From UBA4782 sp034429195 (GTDB lineage Bacteria; Chloroflexota; Anaerolineae; Anaerolineales; Anaerolineaceae), in NCBI GenBank assembly GCA_034429195.1, contig DAOUGQ010000021.1, positions 226,133 to 290,132 on the forward strand: a DNA stretch of 64,000 bases, written 5' to 3'. The notes below the pieces were generated by a model. The model saw only the letters and a list, made by a program, of their open reading frames with translations. It did not search any database and was not told the DNA's origin. Position numbers and translations under genes: made by a program. Of the stretch, positions 1 to 8,308 are shown in pieces. The stretch's first letter is position 1. Each line of letters opens with the position of its first letter.

Positions 1-577
1 GATCAGCAGTAGGGGCTTTTTCGAGGATGGCAGCTGGTACCCCCATCGCTTTGGATAGCTGGCGTACCTGAGTTTTATAGAGATCTCCCAGAGGGTTGAG
101 GGCGCAGGCTGCATCACCATACACTGTGGAATACCCTAAAAGGATCTCGGTTTTATTGCCGGTACCGATCACCAGCCCATTGAATGCTGCTGATTGGTCA
201 TACAACACAATCATCCGCTGGCGCGCCATAATATTGCCTTTGCGCAGTGGACTCATGTCTGGAAAACGATTGATCAACGGGTCAACCATCTCAGTAATGG
301 GAATAGTCATGGACTGCACACCGGTAGCTTCGATCACACTCTGGGCGTCATCCATCGATGCCTGCGACGAGCCAGAGTAGGGCATGCGGATGGCAAGCAC
401 ATTCTCAGGACCGAGTGCTTCGGCAGCAAGGTAACACGAAAGAGCAGAATCTAGCCCACCCGAAAGCCCCACAAGCCCTCGAGTAAAACCCATGCGGGTG
501 ATTTCACTTTTAATAAAACCAGTCAGGATCTTTCGAGCCAGGTCAGTATCGATTGTCAGAGAAATTTCTTCCATCAT
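1..577 (-). CDS. nadE: NH3-dependent NAD+ synthetase, C-terminal part outside window
   Basis: Partial gene: it starts at 577 (ATGATG) and runs off the left edge, leaving 192 codons. The enzyme amidates deamido-NAD with ATP to give NAD, the last step of NAD synthesis, in the cytoplasm. The PP-loop ATP pyrophosphatase motif SGGLDSA is near residue 38 and the substrate-binding motif GTGNKTEILLGYSTVYGD follows further on; both are typical of the family. It begins 10 bp after the stop of the nitrilase-like gene at 588-1451, so the glutaminase and synthetase halves, fused in many bacteria, are separate here. The missing 3' end prevents a length check. Confidence 0.93.
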   Translation of the reverse strand, partial: MMEEISLTIDTDLARKILTGFIKSEITRMGFTRGLVGLSGGLDSALSCYLAAEALGPENVLAIRMPYSGSSQASMDDAQSVIEATGVQSMTIPITEMVDPLINRFPDMSPLRKGNIMARQRMIVLYDQSAAFNGLVIGTGNKTEILLGYSTVYGDAACALNPLGDLYKTQVRQLSKAMGVPAAILEKAPTAD

Positions 578-587
578 ACCCCATCCT

Positions 588-1451
588 TCAGCGAACATTG
601 TCGCGGGTCTGGTCACTTAAAATGCGATTCAATTCACGCTGCACCAGCGCGGTACGCTCATCTCGTAGCAACGGCAGGCGGGCGCGTGTACGATGTAGTT
701 GGTTCAGGTCTATCTCGGTAATCAGCATATGCTCGTCATGATGGGGAGCTTCTGCAAGCATGATACCATTGGGATCAACCACTGCTGCCCCACCCGGAAA
801 ATTCAATCCATCTTCGTACCCCACTCGATTGGTATAAAAAACAAAAGAGGTAAACAAACTGGCATATGCCTGGTTGATCTGCCTGATCCAATGAACATTT
901 TCCAGCACCAGGTCAGCAGTCAATCCTCGACCAGGCGAAGAAGAGATAAAGATCAGTAAATCTGCACCATCCAGCCAGAGCAGGTAAGGGGGTGATGCGT
1001 GCCAAAAATCTTCACATATAAGTATGCCAACCCTGCCAAAACGTGTATCGAACGCCCGTACCTGATCACCCCATGCAAAGAAACGACCTTCATCAAATAA
1101 GCCATAGGTGGGCAGGTAAACTTTGCGGTGCACATGCAATACTTTTCCCCCGGAAAGGTAAGCCGCTGCGATGTAAAAACGGTTGCGCTCATCCTCTTCT
1201 ACGAAACCTACCACAATATCGATCTTTTGACTGGCTTCTAGCAGCGGTGCAAAAATGGGGTCATTAGCAGTAGGATGGTGCGAAACGGTTGGCACCAGAT
1301 CCTGTAAGACATACCCGGTCAGAGAAAGTTCTGGAAAGATGATCAGATCGACGTTTTCTTTTTTTGCCTGTTCGATGTATTCCAGATGTCGAGCGAGGTT
1401 CTTGTCTTCTCTTCCCAATGTGGTGTTCATCTGTACTAAAGCCAAACGCAT
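588..1451 (-). CDS. Nitrilase-family amidase, glutaminase partner of NadE
   Basis: Carbon-nitrogen hydrolase of 287 residues. The Glu-Lys-Cys catalytic triad is visible: E41 in IIFPELSLTGY, K110 in HRKVYLP and C146 in GILICEDFWH. The position directly upstream of nadE with a 10-bp gap, and the close likeness to the N-terminal domain of glutamine-dependent NAD synthetases, suggest it hydrolyses glutamine and passes ammonia to NadE. This is inference; a stand-alone amidase or nitrilase with another substrate remains possible. ATG at 1451 is preceded by a GGAG Shine-Dalgarno sequence. Confidence 0.85.
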   Translation of the reverse strand: MRLALVQMNTTLGREDKNLARHLEYIEQAKKENVDLIIFPELSLTGYVLQDLVPTVSHHPTANDPIFAPLLEASQKIDIVVGFVEEDERNRFYIAAAYLSGGKVLHVHRKVYLPTYGLFDEGRFFAWGDQVRAFDTRFGRVGILICEDFWHASPPYLLWLDGADLLIFISSSPGRGLTADLVLENVHWIRQINQAYASLFTSFVFYTNRVGYEDGLNFPGGAAVVDPNGIMLAEAPHHDEHMLITEIDLNQLHRTRARLPLLRDERTALVQRELNRILSDQTRDNVR

Positions 1452-1497
1452 GTTGTTGCTCCAAATTTACAATAATATTTCAACTAGCCAAGATGCA

Positions 1498-2232
1498 TCA
1501 ATTTTTGTTTATCTCGGTTGACCCCGTAGAACGAGGCAAACTGGCATATAGCGCTTCTAAAAAAATAAGCATCATAAAGGTGAGTGCCGCCCATGAATCC
1601 AACCGCAATCCGGCTACCATGGGTGATGCATCCGCACGCAGCAAGCTGCCTGCCATGAGTACCACTGCCAGTCCAGCAAAATACACAATGGATTTCATAC
1701 CAGGCAAGAGAAAAGCGGGGGGATGAAGCTCCAAAATGCCATAGTAAACCAGGATCACCATGGATGCCATGATCTGCAAGGGAACCCTTTCAAGCATGGC
1801 ACCACTTTCATCCAGGGTGGGTAATCCCCACCAAGCGTTTTCGGGTGCAAGGTTGCCATATGCCACTCCAGATTGCCAGCATCCCAGGCAAATAAAAATC
1901 GCAAGGGGCGGGATCATTGGGACGATCCGATCACAAACCATCAAAAAGCGTTGTTTCCATGCAACTGCCAGGATTCCAGCTACCAGCAGACCACCGATCA
2001 ATGCACCATAGACAGATAATCCACCCTGCCAGAATTGCAGGATTTCAAGAAGATGCTCCTTATAATAGGAGTAATGCAGAATAGCGAAGGCGAAGCGCGC
2101 TCCCAGCAGCGCTCCTACCATGACTAACACCCCGCCATCAACCCAACGCGAGGATTCTTTCAAGGAGTTGTGCCGATATATTTGTAATAAAGCCAGTGCT
2201 GCTCCTAAACCAAGAAACAAAGAAAATGGCAT
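1498..2232 (-). CDS. Lgt-like integral membrane protein, key residues missing
   Basis: Multi-pass membrane protein of about 244 residues resembling prolipoprotein diacylglyceryl transferase, which attaches diacylglycerol to the lipobox Cys. The GAR motif followed by LEILQFWQGGLSVYGALIGG matches the family's first conserved block. The His expected in that block (SFHGG in typical Lgt) is Tyr, and the second block, normally RxGNFxNxE, reads GCWQSGVAYGNLAPEN, so the essential Arg is absent. It may be a divergent or non-catalytic homologue. GTG at 2238 and ATG at 2232 are both in frame; ATG at 2232 sits behind AGGTG and is preferred. Confidence 0.7.
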   Translation of the reverse strand: MPFSLFLGLGAALALLQIYRHNSLKESSRWVDGGVLVMVGALLGARFAFAILHYSYYKEHLLEILQFWQGGLSVYGALIGGLLVAGILAVAWKQRFLMVCDRIVPMIPPLAIFICLGCWQSGVAYGNLAPENAWWGLPTLDESGAMLERVPLQIMASMVILVYYGILELHPPAFLLPGMKSIVYFAGLAVVLMAGSLLRADASPMVAGLRLDSWAALTFMMLIFLEALYASLPRSTGSTEINKN

Positions 2233-2271
2233 GGTCACCTGTTCCTGTCGAAAGAATTATTCTGGGTAAGG

Positions 2272-2871
2272 CTATTTTTCCAGATGAATAGCTGGATGTA
2301 GCGGTGAAGGCATACACACGATCTCAATGATCTTCAGATCGAAAATTGTGTGGGCGTTAGATGGTTTCAGGATCACTGCGGTATCTGATCCGTGCGAGGT
2401 TCCCGCAACGCAGATAACGGGCGTATCGGTGCGGATCAACCCTGCATCAGCTGCCATGAGCGCAATCTCAACGGAAACCTTCATCCCCTCACAAAACAAA
2501 CGCAAAGTGTTTGCCATCAATTCGACAGGTTCCATTGTAGAGAATTTGCCACGGATTGCCCGGTCTATCCCAGAAAAAGCATGTGCGGCAGTCAGAATGG
2601 GAACCCCGGCAGCTTCGATCACAGCCCGATTTTCAGAGGTTAACTCCTGAGTATCCGGGCTGACAAACCCGGTAACATGGCTGACACAAATGAGTTTACG
2701 ACCACGAAATACTTCTACTGCTTTCACTCCAGCGTCTCCGTTGGTGGTTGCAACCAATGCTACCGGAATGTTTAATTCATCCATGCGTGTACGAGCCAGC
2801 TTTAAAGTATCCAGAGTATTATCAGGTCCTTTGGTTGTGAAATAATGTACTGAAGTAGTAAGGATTGTCAT
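2272..2871 (-). CDS. Stand-alone pyruvate kinase alpha/beta (C-terminal) domain protein
   Basis: Protein of 199 residues resembling the C-terminal allosteric domain of pyruvate kinase with no catalytic barrel attached. Supporting stretches are VALVATTNGDAGVKAVEVF (residues 37-55), SHVTGF, and the Gly-rich VAGTSHGSDTAVIL near the C terminus. Single-domain proteins of this type occur in bacteria and archaea, and their function is not established to my knowledge. ATG at 2871 follows GGGAG. It lies in the same orientation as the Lgt-like gene, 33 bp upstream, but no shared function is evident. Confidence 0.78.
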   Translation of the reverse strand: MTILTTSVHYFTTKGPDNTLDTLKLARTRMDELNIPVALVATTNGDAGVKAVEVFRGRKLICVSHVTGFVSPDTQELTSENRAVIEAAGVPILTAAHAFSGIDRAIRGKFSTMEPVELMANTLRLFCEGMKVSVEIALMAADAGLIRTDTPVICVAGTSHGSDTAVILKPSNAHTIFDLKIIEIVCMPSPLHPAIHLEK

Positions 2872-2942
2872 TTCATACTCCCATAGGTAATTTTCCGGGT
2901 GAACCGGTTGGATATGAGAAAAACATCTGGCGGGGTTAGAAC

Positions 2943-3563
2943 TTATTTCAACGACAGAGCGTCTTTCAGCAATATCCCATTAATATATATTGTAACTGTT
3001 TTCACGGTTGAAAACTGCAAGGCTGTTTCGGTTAGTTGAGCTTCGACGCGCGGATTGTCACATTCACCCCCAAGCATCATCGAACCTGTCAGGTAGATCT
3101 TGGCATTCCCATTCTCTAAAGTAATCTTCTCTACTTTAAGATCTGATTGGTATAAAGCATTATAGAGACCTGATTCACCATAGTAATTAGACTTCTGTTG
3201 AAGCAGTTGATCAATAGCCGTTCGCAGCACCGCCTGGGTTTGGGGAATTTCGACGATCACTGGCACCACACTATCATCGCAGCCGATTTTCATACCAGAA
3301 ATACCGTTATCTGCTATGGCGATCATATATATCTGGATTGTTTGCGGAATAGTGGAGATGGATGGCTCTGTTTTTATGGGAGAAATACTGGTTACGGTGG
3401 CAGAGGGAAAAGTCTCTGTTAGAAGGGAGATGGGTCCTTGAGTTTGTGTGACATACAAAATTATATCAGTGGGGACAAGAGGAAGTGCTGTTGTCGTAAT
3501 GGGTAGACAACCTGTCAGGAAAAAACATACGATCAAAGTGATAAATGAGGGAGTACTCTTCAT
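2943..3563 (-). CDS. Lipoprotein with GerMN domain
   Basis: Secreted lipoprotein of 206 residues. The signal peptide ends in the lipobox LTGC (Cys19), then comes a Ser/Thr/Pro-rich spacer and a GerMN-type domain from about residue 75. That domain ends in TVTIYINGILLKDALSLK, matching the usual xVxIYLNG ending. GerMN domains occur in spore-germination and envelope lipoproteins; nothing here indicates sporulation, so an envelope role is the safer inference. ATG at 3563 has a GAGG Shine-Dalgarno sequence. Confidence 0.8.
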   Translation of the reverse strand: MKSTPSFITLIVCFFLTGCLPITTTALPLVPTDIILYVTQTQGPISLLTETFPSATVTSISPIKTEPSISTIPQTIQIYMIAIADNGISGMKIGCDDSVVPVIVEIPQTQAVLRTAIDQLLQQKSNYYGESGLYNALYQSDLKVEKITLENGNAKIYLTGSMMLGGECDNPRVEAQLTETALQFSTVKTVTIYINGILLKDALSLK

Positions 3564-3626
3564 CTTTACCTCACAAATATGTGACGATATATTAAGATGA
3601 TAAGTTCCTGTAAATGTGCTTTAAAA

Positions 3627-3667
3627 TATCAATCGCCCGGGTGAGGGGGGCACCCGTGCGATTGATA
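3627..3667 (-). terminator. Intrinsic terminator after the ABC/YhfC operon
   Basis: Inverted repeat with arms of 17 nt (3627-3643 and 3651-3667, one mismatch) around a 7-nt loop. On the minus strand it is followed by ATTTTAA. It lies 114 bp downstream of the YhfC gene and upstream of the GerMN lipoprotein. The remaining gene-free bases from 3564 to 3780 are AT-rich and show nothing else. Confidence 0.7.
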
Positions 3668-3780
3668 AATAAAGTATATCACAGAATGTCAAGAATTACT
3701 ATGCTAATTCTATAAGGAATTACTACAAAGCTTTATTAAAAAATTCTTCTAAGCATGTTATTATCACACCAAAAATAGAA

Positions 3781-4563
3781 CTAATGTTCTGTTAATACTT
3801 CAGCCACAGGTTCGACCTCTTTCCAGCTCTTCTTCATGCGGGTCAGGAGCCAGATATTAACAACAGCAAATATGACAAAAACACCTTCGATCACGAGAGT
3901 ATTTACACCAGATTGACCCATGATCACTGCACCTGCATCGACAAACATATGATATGCAATCGCCAATACAAGCCAGGTGATTTCATGCTTCTGTACAGAA
4001 CGCCAAACAAGCATTGATAAAGTGATATGCAGGATGATCGTAGTAATTCGTTCTAACCCGCCTAACAAGGGCAGATACCAGACTGTACTGTTATACTCCG
4101 TTAGCATTGAAGAAGTGATGCCGGGTATTGCTGTACCCTGTGATGCAAGGCGCATTGCTATGAAAGTTGACAGAACAGAAACACCGATGAAGATGCTTTC
4201 AATTCCACCATGCCCAACCCCTGCAAGGATGCCTGCTTCTGCTGGCTTGGCGCGTTTTTTGAGCAGGATGAAACCCAGATATCGCATGGGTTCTTCACAT
4301 ATTCCCGCCATCAAGCCAAGATACAAACCGTACAAGATGGTTCCTACTATTCCGCCTGAAAAGTTAACGCCCAACGCTGAAAAAGCATATCCCAATCCCT
4401 GAAGCAACGGGATATGAACAACCTGCGACGCGATGAATGTGCAAACACCAACGCCTACCACACCCCAACCAAATTTGTAACGTTTGGTGAGCCAAATAGC
4501 AAGAAAGATTGGAACACCAAGTTCAATGGCAATTGCAATTATAAAAAATGGTGAATTATTCAT
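3781..4563 (-). CDS. YhfC-type intramembrane glutamic peptidase-like protein
   Basis: Polytopic membrane protein of 260 residues with about seven hydrophobic segments. Motifs fit the YhfC branch of the CPBP-like intramembrane peptidases: EEPMRYLG, GVGHGGIES, and AYHMFVDAGAV near the C terminus, supplying the Glu-Glu, His and His-Asp positions. It is the last gene of the group containing the ABC exporter, 24 bp after the permease stop, with Shine-Dalgarno AAAGGA. Substrate unknown; proteolysis is inferred from the family. Confidence 0.8.
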   Translation of the reverse strand: MNNSPFFIIAIAIELGVPIFLAIWLTKRYKFGWGVVGVGVCTFIASQVVHIPLLQGLGYAFSALGVNFSGGIVGTILYGLYLGLMAGICEEPMRYLGFILLKKRAKPAEAGILAGVGHGGIESIFIGVSVLSTFIAMRLASQGTAIPGITSSMLTEYNSTVWYLPLLGGLERITTIILHITLSMLVWRSVQKHEITWLVLAIAYHMFVDAGAVIMGQSGVNTLVIEGVFVIFAVVNIWLLTRMKKSWKEVEPVAEVLTEH

Positions 4564-4587
4564 GACATAGTCCTTTACAAGAATAGT

Positions 4588-5415
4588 TTACCCTTCTGTG
4601 AGTAATTTACTACGATTGAAAATACGAATAGCATACCGGGTCAATAATCCGGCTACCAACCAAAGGAACAATCCAACCAGCATGCTGATGCCTACGCTGA
4701 GGTACAGTAACCCAGTTGCCTGTGCAGCTACCAGACCTAGAACGATGATCACCAATGACCCACTGGTCTGGTAAGCACCCATGAATGTAGGCGTCCGGGA
4801 TGAGATCAAAACGGTAAAAGCAACTCCCAGCAGAGCAACCGCAGGTGTGATCCAGAACATGAGCGGGTACCAGGATGGCACTGGGAACCAGAGCCTGTTG
4901 AAAATCGAAAATCCTGCTGCATTGAGAACAACCGTATATAGTAGAAAACTACCCCAACTTACTAGTAGAGAGGGAATCAATGCTGCCATGACTTTCCCAA
5001 CAAGCAATTCGGCATCTGTTGCCGGAGTGTAAAGGAGTGCCTCAATAGTTTTCCGCTCTCGTTCTCCTGCAAACGATTCTGATGCAACGATTGTTGAGAT
5101 CATCAAAGGAAAGATAAGGAACATGGGGGCGAACAGGTAGCCCAAAATCAAGACCTGCATGCTTTGAACCTCATCCAATCCAGTCAAGATAGCTGTCATG
5201 GATGCGGGTAGATTTGCAAGAAATCCTTTCAGTTGATATGAGGGCATCATTTCTTCTGGTGCCATATTGATCAGGCGGGGTAAAAGGAGAAATGCCAGAG
5301 GGATCACAATACAAAAGATCATTGGCACGATGACCATGGGTGCCCAGGCTGATTTATTTTGTTTAACTTCCAGTAAATCTTTCTTCGTAATTGCAAAAAC
5401 CGTTTTGGCTTTCAT
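4588..5415 (-). CDS. ABC-2 type transporter permease
   Basis: Membrane component of an exporter, 275 residues with about six transmembrane segments. The block FAGERERKTIEALLYTPATD (residues 109-128) is the coupling segment typical of the NatB/ABC-2 permease family. Its ATG overlaps the stop of the ATPase gene by 4 bp, so the two are translationally coupled. Substrate unknown; the neighbouring GntR/YtrA regulator and SdpI-like protein hint at envelope stress or peptide defence. Confidence 0.9.
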   Translation of the reverse strand: MKAKTVFAITKKDLLEVKQNKSAWAPMVIVPMIFCIVIPLAFLLLPRLINMAPEEMMPSYQLKGFLANLPASMTAILTGLDEVQSMQVLILGYLFAPMFLIFPLMISTIVASESFAGERERKTIEALLYTPATDAELLVGKVMAALIPSLLVSWGSFLLYTVVLNAAGFSIFNRLWFPVPSWYPLMFWITPAVALLGVAFTVLISSRTPTFMGAYQTSGSLVIIVLGLVAAQATGLLYLSVGISMLVGLFLWLVAGLLTRYAIRIFNRSKLLTEG

Positions 5416-6386
5416 TCGTTTACCTCTTCTGCGTCCTGCTGGAGCTTAAAATAGATCTCTTCCAGGCTTTGTTCCTCAGGACTTACTTCCATCACCTGCA
5501 ATCCACCATTCACAAGGCGCTCAACGATTGACGGAATCACTTTTTGATTTTGAATTTGCACGCGAAAACCGTTTTCCTGAACCATTTCCAGCGATTTTAC
5601 TTCATCAAAGTTCAGAATATTTTGGAGTTGTTCTGTAGAAACGGTTTGTACAAAGCGCAACTTCACCCAGTAGCCAACACTATATCTCTTGCGGAGCTCA
5701 TCCAGCGCGCCCATTGCCAGAAGGCGTCCACGATGCATGATCACAACACGATCGCACAGGCGTTGAGCTTCAAGAAGATTATGTGTGCAGAGGAGAACGG
5801 TATGCCCATTCTTCCTGCGTAATGAATCGATGACACCCATAACCTGTTGTGATGCTTCCGGATCCAACCCAGAAGTAGGTTCATCCAGGAATAATAGATC
5901 GGGATGGTGTAAAAGAGCCCTTCCAATTGCAAGACGTTGCTTCATCCCTTTGCTATATGTGGAAACTTTATCATTCCCGCGCTCTGTCAGTTCAAACATT
6001 CCCAATATTTCTTCGATACTGGTTTTAAGCACCTCGTCTGACATTCCCGCTACTGTGCCAAAGAATTGAAGGTTTTGACGAGCGGTCAGACGCTCATAAA
6101 GGGCGGGTGTTTCGGTCAATACACCGGTTTTGCGACGTAATTCCTCCCCTTTTATCACAGGGTCATAATCTAAAACTCGGATTGAACCATTTGTGGGCTT
6201 TAGCAGACCATTCAATATTCTTACAGTGGTGGTTTTTCCAGCACCATTTGGTCCCAATAACCCAACCACTTCGCCTTTCTGAACAGAAAAAGTCAGGTCA
6301 TTAACAGCTAATCGTTTCCCGTAATTGAAACGTAATTTTTCAGCCATAATAACAGTTTTGCTTGATAAGTCTATTGTAGAATTCAT
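5412..6386 (-). CDS. ABC transporter ATP-binding protein
   Basis: Cytoplasmic ATPase of 324 residues. Walker A is GLLGPNGAGKTTT (near residue 45), the signature is TYSKGMKQRLAIGRALL, and Walker B is LLFLDEPTSGLDPEA, followed by the switch His in LLCTHN. About 90 residues follow the nucleotide-binding domain, as in drug or Na+ exporter ATPases (CcmA/NatA type). It partners with the overlapping ABC-2 permease gene. ATG at 6386 is preceded by GAGGAAAG. The two parS sites lie between this gene and the SdpI-like gene. Confidence 0.93.
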   Translation of the reverse strand: MNSTIDLSSKTVIMAEKLRFNYGKRLAVNDLTFSVQKGEVVGLLGPNGAGKTTTVRILNGLLKPTNGSIRVLDYDPVIKGEELRRKTGVLTETPALYERLTARQNLQFFGTVAGMSDEVLKTSIEEILGMFELTERGNDKVSTYSKGMKQRLAIGRALLHHPDLLFLDEPTSGLDPEASQQVMGVIDSLRRKNGHTVLLCTHNLLEAQRLCDRVVIMHRGRLLAMGALDELRKRYSVGYWVKLRFVQTVSTEQLQNILNFDEVKSLEMVQENGFRVQIQNQKVIPSIVERLVNGGLQVMEVSPEEQSLEEIYFKLQQDAEEVNE

Positions 6387-6403
6387 TTTCTTTCCTCGTT
6401 GTA

Positions 6404-6419
6404 TGTTTCACGTGAAACA
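6404..6419. promoter_or_regulatory. parS: parS-type site 1 (perfect 16-bp palindrome)
   Basis: The sequence is TGTTTCACGTGAAACA, identical to the consensus chromosomal parS bound by ParB; flanking A and T extend the palindrome to 18 bp. It lies in the 95-bp gap between the SdpI-like gene and the ABC ATPase gene. It has no T-run on either side, so a terminator is unlikely. Probably part of the chromosome-segregation centromere, which would place this window near oriC; that position is inference. Confidence 0.88.
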
Positions 6420-6450
6420 TTTCACCTGCATTTCAGCTCATTTCCAAAGG

Positions 6451-6466
6451 TGTTTCACGTGAAACA
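6451..6466. promoter_or_regulatory. parS: parS-type site 2 (perfect 16-bp palindrome)
   Basis: Second exact copy of TGTTTCACGTGAAACA, 47 bp from the first. Two perfect copies in a 95-bp intergenic gap are very unlikely by chance. ParB loaded here would spread over the neighbouring genes. parA and parB are not in the window. Confidence 0.88.
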
Positions 6467-6481
6467 ATAGTTTGCTGTGGC

Positions 6482-7132
6482 TTATTGCCCGTTTCTTTCT
6501 TCTTGCCTCCATAGGACATAGGAGTAAACGGTTATTCCCAGCGTTGCAGCCAAGATTGGTATGATCATAAACAGGAATGCTACATCTGGAACCAGGAAGC
6601 CTAGAAAACAGATAATTCCCGCAACTATAAAAGCAATTCCCCCAACCTGGTGGGTCTTTTCCCAAACATAATCACTGTTCAATGTCCAGGGGGTGCGGAT
6701 GCCAATCATATAGTTTCTTTTCGCAACCCGAATAATACCTCCTATCACGATATATAGCAGTCCTATGGCAGGGATGAGCATGTGATTCATGTCAATTCTT
6801 TTTCCAAAACCTGCCAGTAAAGTCAAAATATGCAAATAACTGAAGAAAATAACAATGCAAACAATAAAAATGTTATATTGCGGTCGAAATAACGCAATGT
6901 TTGCGCGTTTAGGGTCGATGGAAGGTATTGCGATCATAAGCAGAATTATTCCCATCATGATCGCAGGCATTAACAAAATTGCACTCCATTTACCAGAATA
7001 TCCATCCACCTGTCCGAGCTCATTCCAGTGAGAGGGTACCTGCTCGGGAAGTTGGGGGATAAGTGCCAGACCACCTAATATCAGGATCATGGTAAGACCA
7101 AATGAAATGATGTAAGTGACTTTATTGCTCAT
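6482..7132 (-). CDS. SdpI-family / DUF1648 membrane protein
   Basis: Membrane protein of 216 residues with about six helices. The N-terminal DUF1648 signature is LPEQVPSHWNELGQVDGYSG, and the SdpI-type block NYMIGIRTPWTLNSDYVWEKTH lies near residue 142. In Bacillus, SdpI gives immunity to the toxin SdpC and sequesters a repressor; such a role here is inference. It sits between the SPFH gene and the ABC exporter, all on the minus strand. ATG at 7132 has Shine-Dalgarno AAAAAGGAAAAA. Confidence 0.85.
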   Translation of the reverse strand: MSNKVTYIISFGLTMILILGGLALIPQLPEQVPSHWNELGQVDGYSGKWSAILLMPAIMMGIILLMIAIPSIDPKRANIALFRPQYNIFIVCIVIFFSYLHILTLLAGFGKRIDMNHMLIPAIGLLYIVIGGIIRVAKRNYMIGIRTPWTLNSDYVWEKTHQVGGIAFIVAGIICFLGFLVPDVAFLFMIIPILAATLGITVYSYVLWRQEERNGQ

Positions 7133-7333
7133 TTTTTCCTTTTTAATACTACGTAAATATTAACAACCAGTTTCGTTGATGTCTGCTTCACAACGTTTGT
7201 GATGATAATCTTGCTGACATTGAGATCATCCCGTTTTTGGAGCGTGGAAGTCATTTTATAGCAGGGTGGGCTATTAGCACACCCTGCTTTTCTGCTTGTT
7301 AGGATAGGCTAGTTTTTGAGGTTGATCCAATCC

Positions 7334-8308
7334 TTACTTTCCTGATTGTTCTTTCTGATCTCTAATGGAATTTTGCGCCAATGAGACCATTCCACTCAAG
7401 CCACCTAAATTCATCGTGTCAACTGCGCTGCTTGGTACAATCACAAGCGCCCCTTTTTCTTTGAGACCTTCAAACAACATGTTCATAGCCCGCAGGTGAA
7501 GTGCTGTCGGATTATTAACATATGCTTCTGATGCAGTTGAAAAGCTGTGGGCGATCTGCATTTCTGACTCGCCTAAAATAACACGAGCCTGACGTTCGCG
7601 CTCTGCCTGCGCCTGACGGCTCATGGCATCTTCCAGCCCCTGTGGGATGATCACGTCGCGAATTTCCACACTTTGCACCGATATGCCCCAGGGGGTAGTT
7701 CGCTCATCGATGATCTTCTGTAAGTCTTCATCCATCTTGGCGCGCCCTACCAAAATATCAGCCAGCGGCATTTGACCGATGATCTCGCGCAATGCGGTTT
7801 GAGCAGCCCAGGTAATCGCTGATTGATAATTCTCTACTTCCAACGCTGCCTTCTCCGCATCCCACACCATCCAGAATAAAACTGCATCGACATCCACTGG
7901 AACTGTATCTTTTGTAAGCGTTTTTTCTGCATTGAAAGGAGTAACCATCACGCGATGGTCAATCCAGGTTGGCGTGGTATCAATAATAGGCAGTATCCAG
8001 AACATTCCAGGACCCCGCAAGCCATGAAATTTACCAAGCCGTAGTACGACTGCCTTTTCCCATTGTTGAGCAACTTTAATTGAGAAAAGGAAGAAGGATG
8101 ACAGTAGAAGAAGCGGGAGGAAGTAAGCCAGGATCGTTGTATCCGAAATGCCTTTTCCATCCATGATGATGGCTCCTACTATTCCTGCTGTAAAGAAAAT
8201 AATAAAGAGCGTCGTCCCTGGAGCGCTAATATGGACATTGTCAGGAGTTTTGGCTTTCTTTTGATTAACCTGAATTTCTGGTTTTGGATTTGTCTGTTTA
8301 TCTTGCAT
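7334..8308 (-). CDS. Slipin / stomatin-like SPFH-domain membrane protein
   Basis: Protein of about 324 residues: two adjacent hydrophobic segments (near residues 33-75), then an SPFH/band-7 domain. Typical slipin motifs are KAVVLRLGKFHGLRGPGMFW, MVTPFNAEKTLTKDTVPVDV, and ALREIIGQMPLADIL, followed by the Ala/Glu/Arg-rich RQAQAERERQARVI helix. Slipins scaffold membrane microdomains. Start 8308 is chosen over an upstream ATG at 8347 because AGGAG lies just before it. The gene overlaps the GntR stop by 11 bp, so the two are co-transcribed. Confidence 0.9.
   Translation of the reverse strand: MQDKQTNPKPEIQVNQKKAKTPDNVHISAPGTTLFIIFFTAGIVGAIIMDGKGISDTTILAYFLPLLLLSSFFLFSIKVAQQWEKAVVLRLGKFHGLRGPGMFWILPIIDTTPTWIDHRVMVTPFNAEKTLTKDTVPVDVDAVLFWMVWDAEKAALEVENYQSAITWAAQTALREIIGQMPLADILVGRAKMDEDLQKIIDERTTPWGISVQSVEIRDVIIPQGLEDAMSRQAQAERERQARVILGESEMQIAHSFSTASEAYVNNPTALHLRAMNMLFEGLKEKGALVIVPSSAVDTMNLGGLSGMVSLAQNSIRDQKEQSGK

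Noticed and set aside
1760..2011. Plus-strand frames opposite known genes (for example across the Lgt-like gene and the nuo operon)
   Set aside because: They lie opposite well-supported genes, lack ribosome sites and match no motif; they are antisense shadows.
7261..7287. GCAGGGTG/CACCCTGC stem-loop between the SPFH and SdpI-like genes
   Set aside because: Genes on both sides are minus-strand, and the minus strand shows TATAAAATG rather than a T-run; the T-rich stretch is only on the plus strand. Possibly a processed mRNA structure, not a supported terminator.
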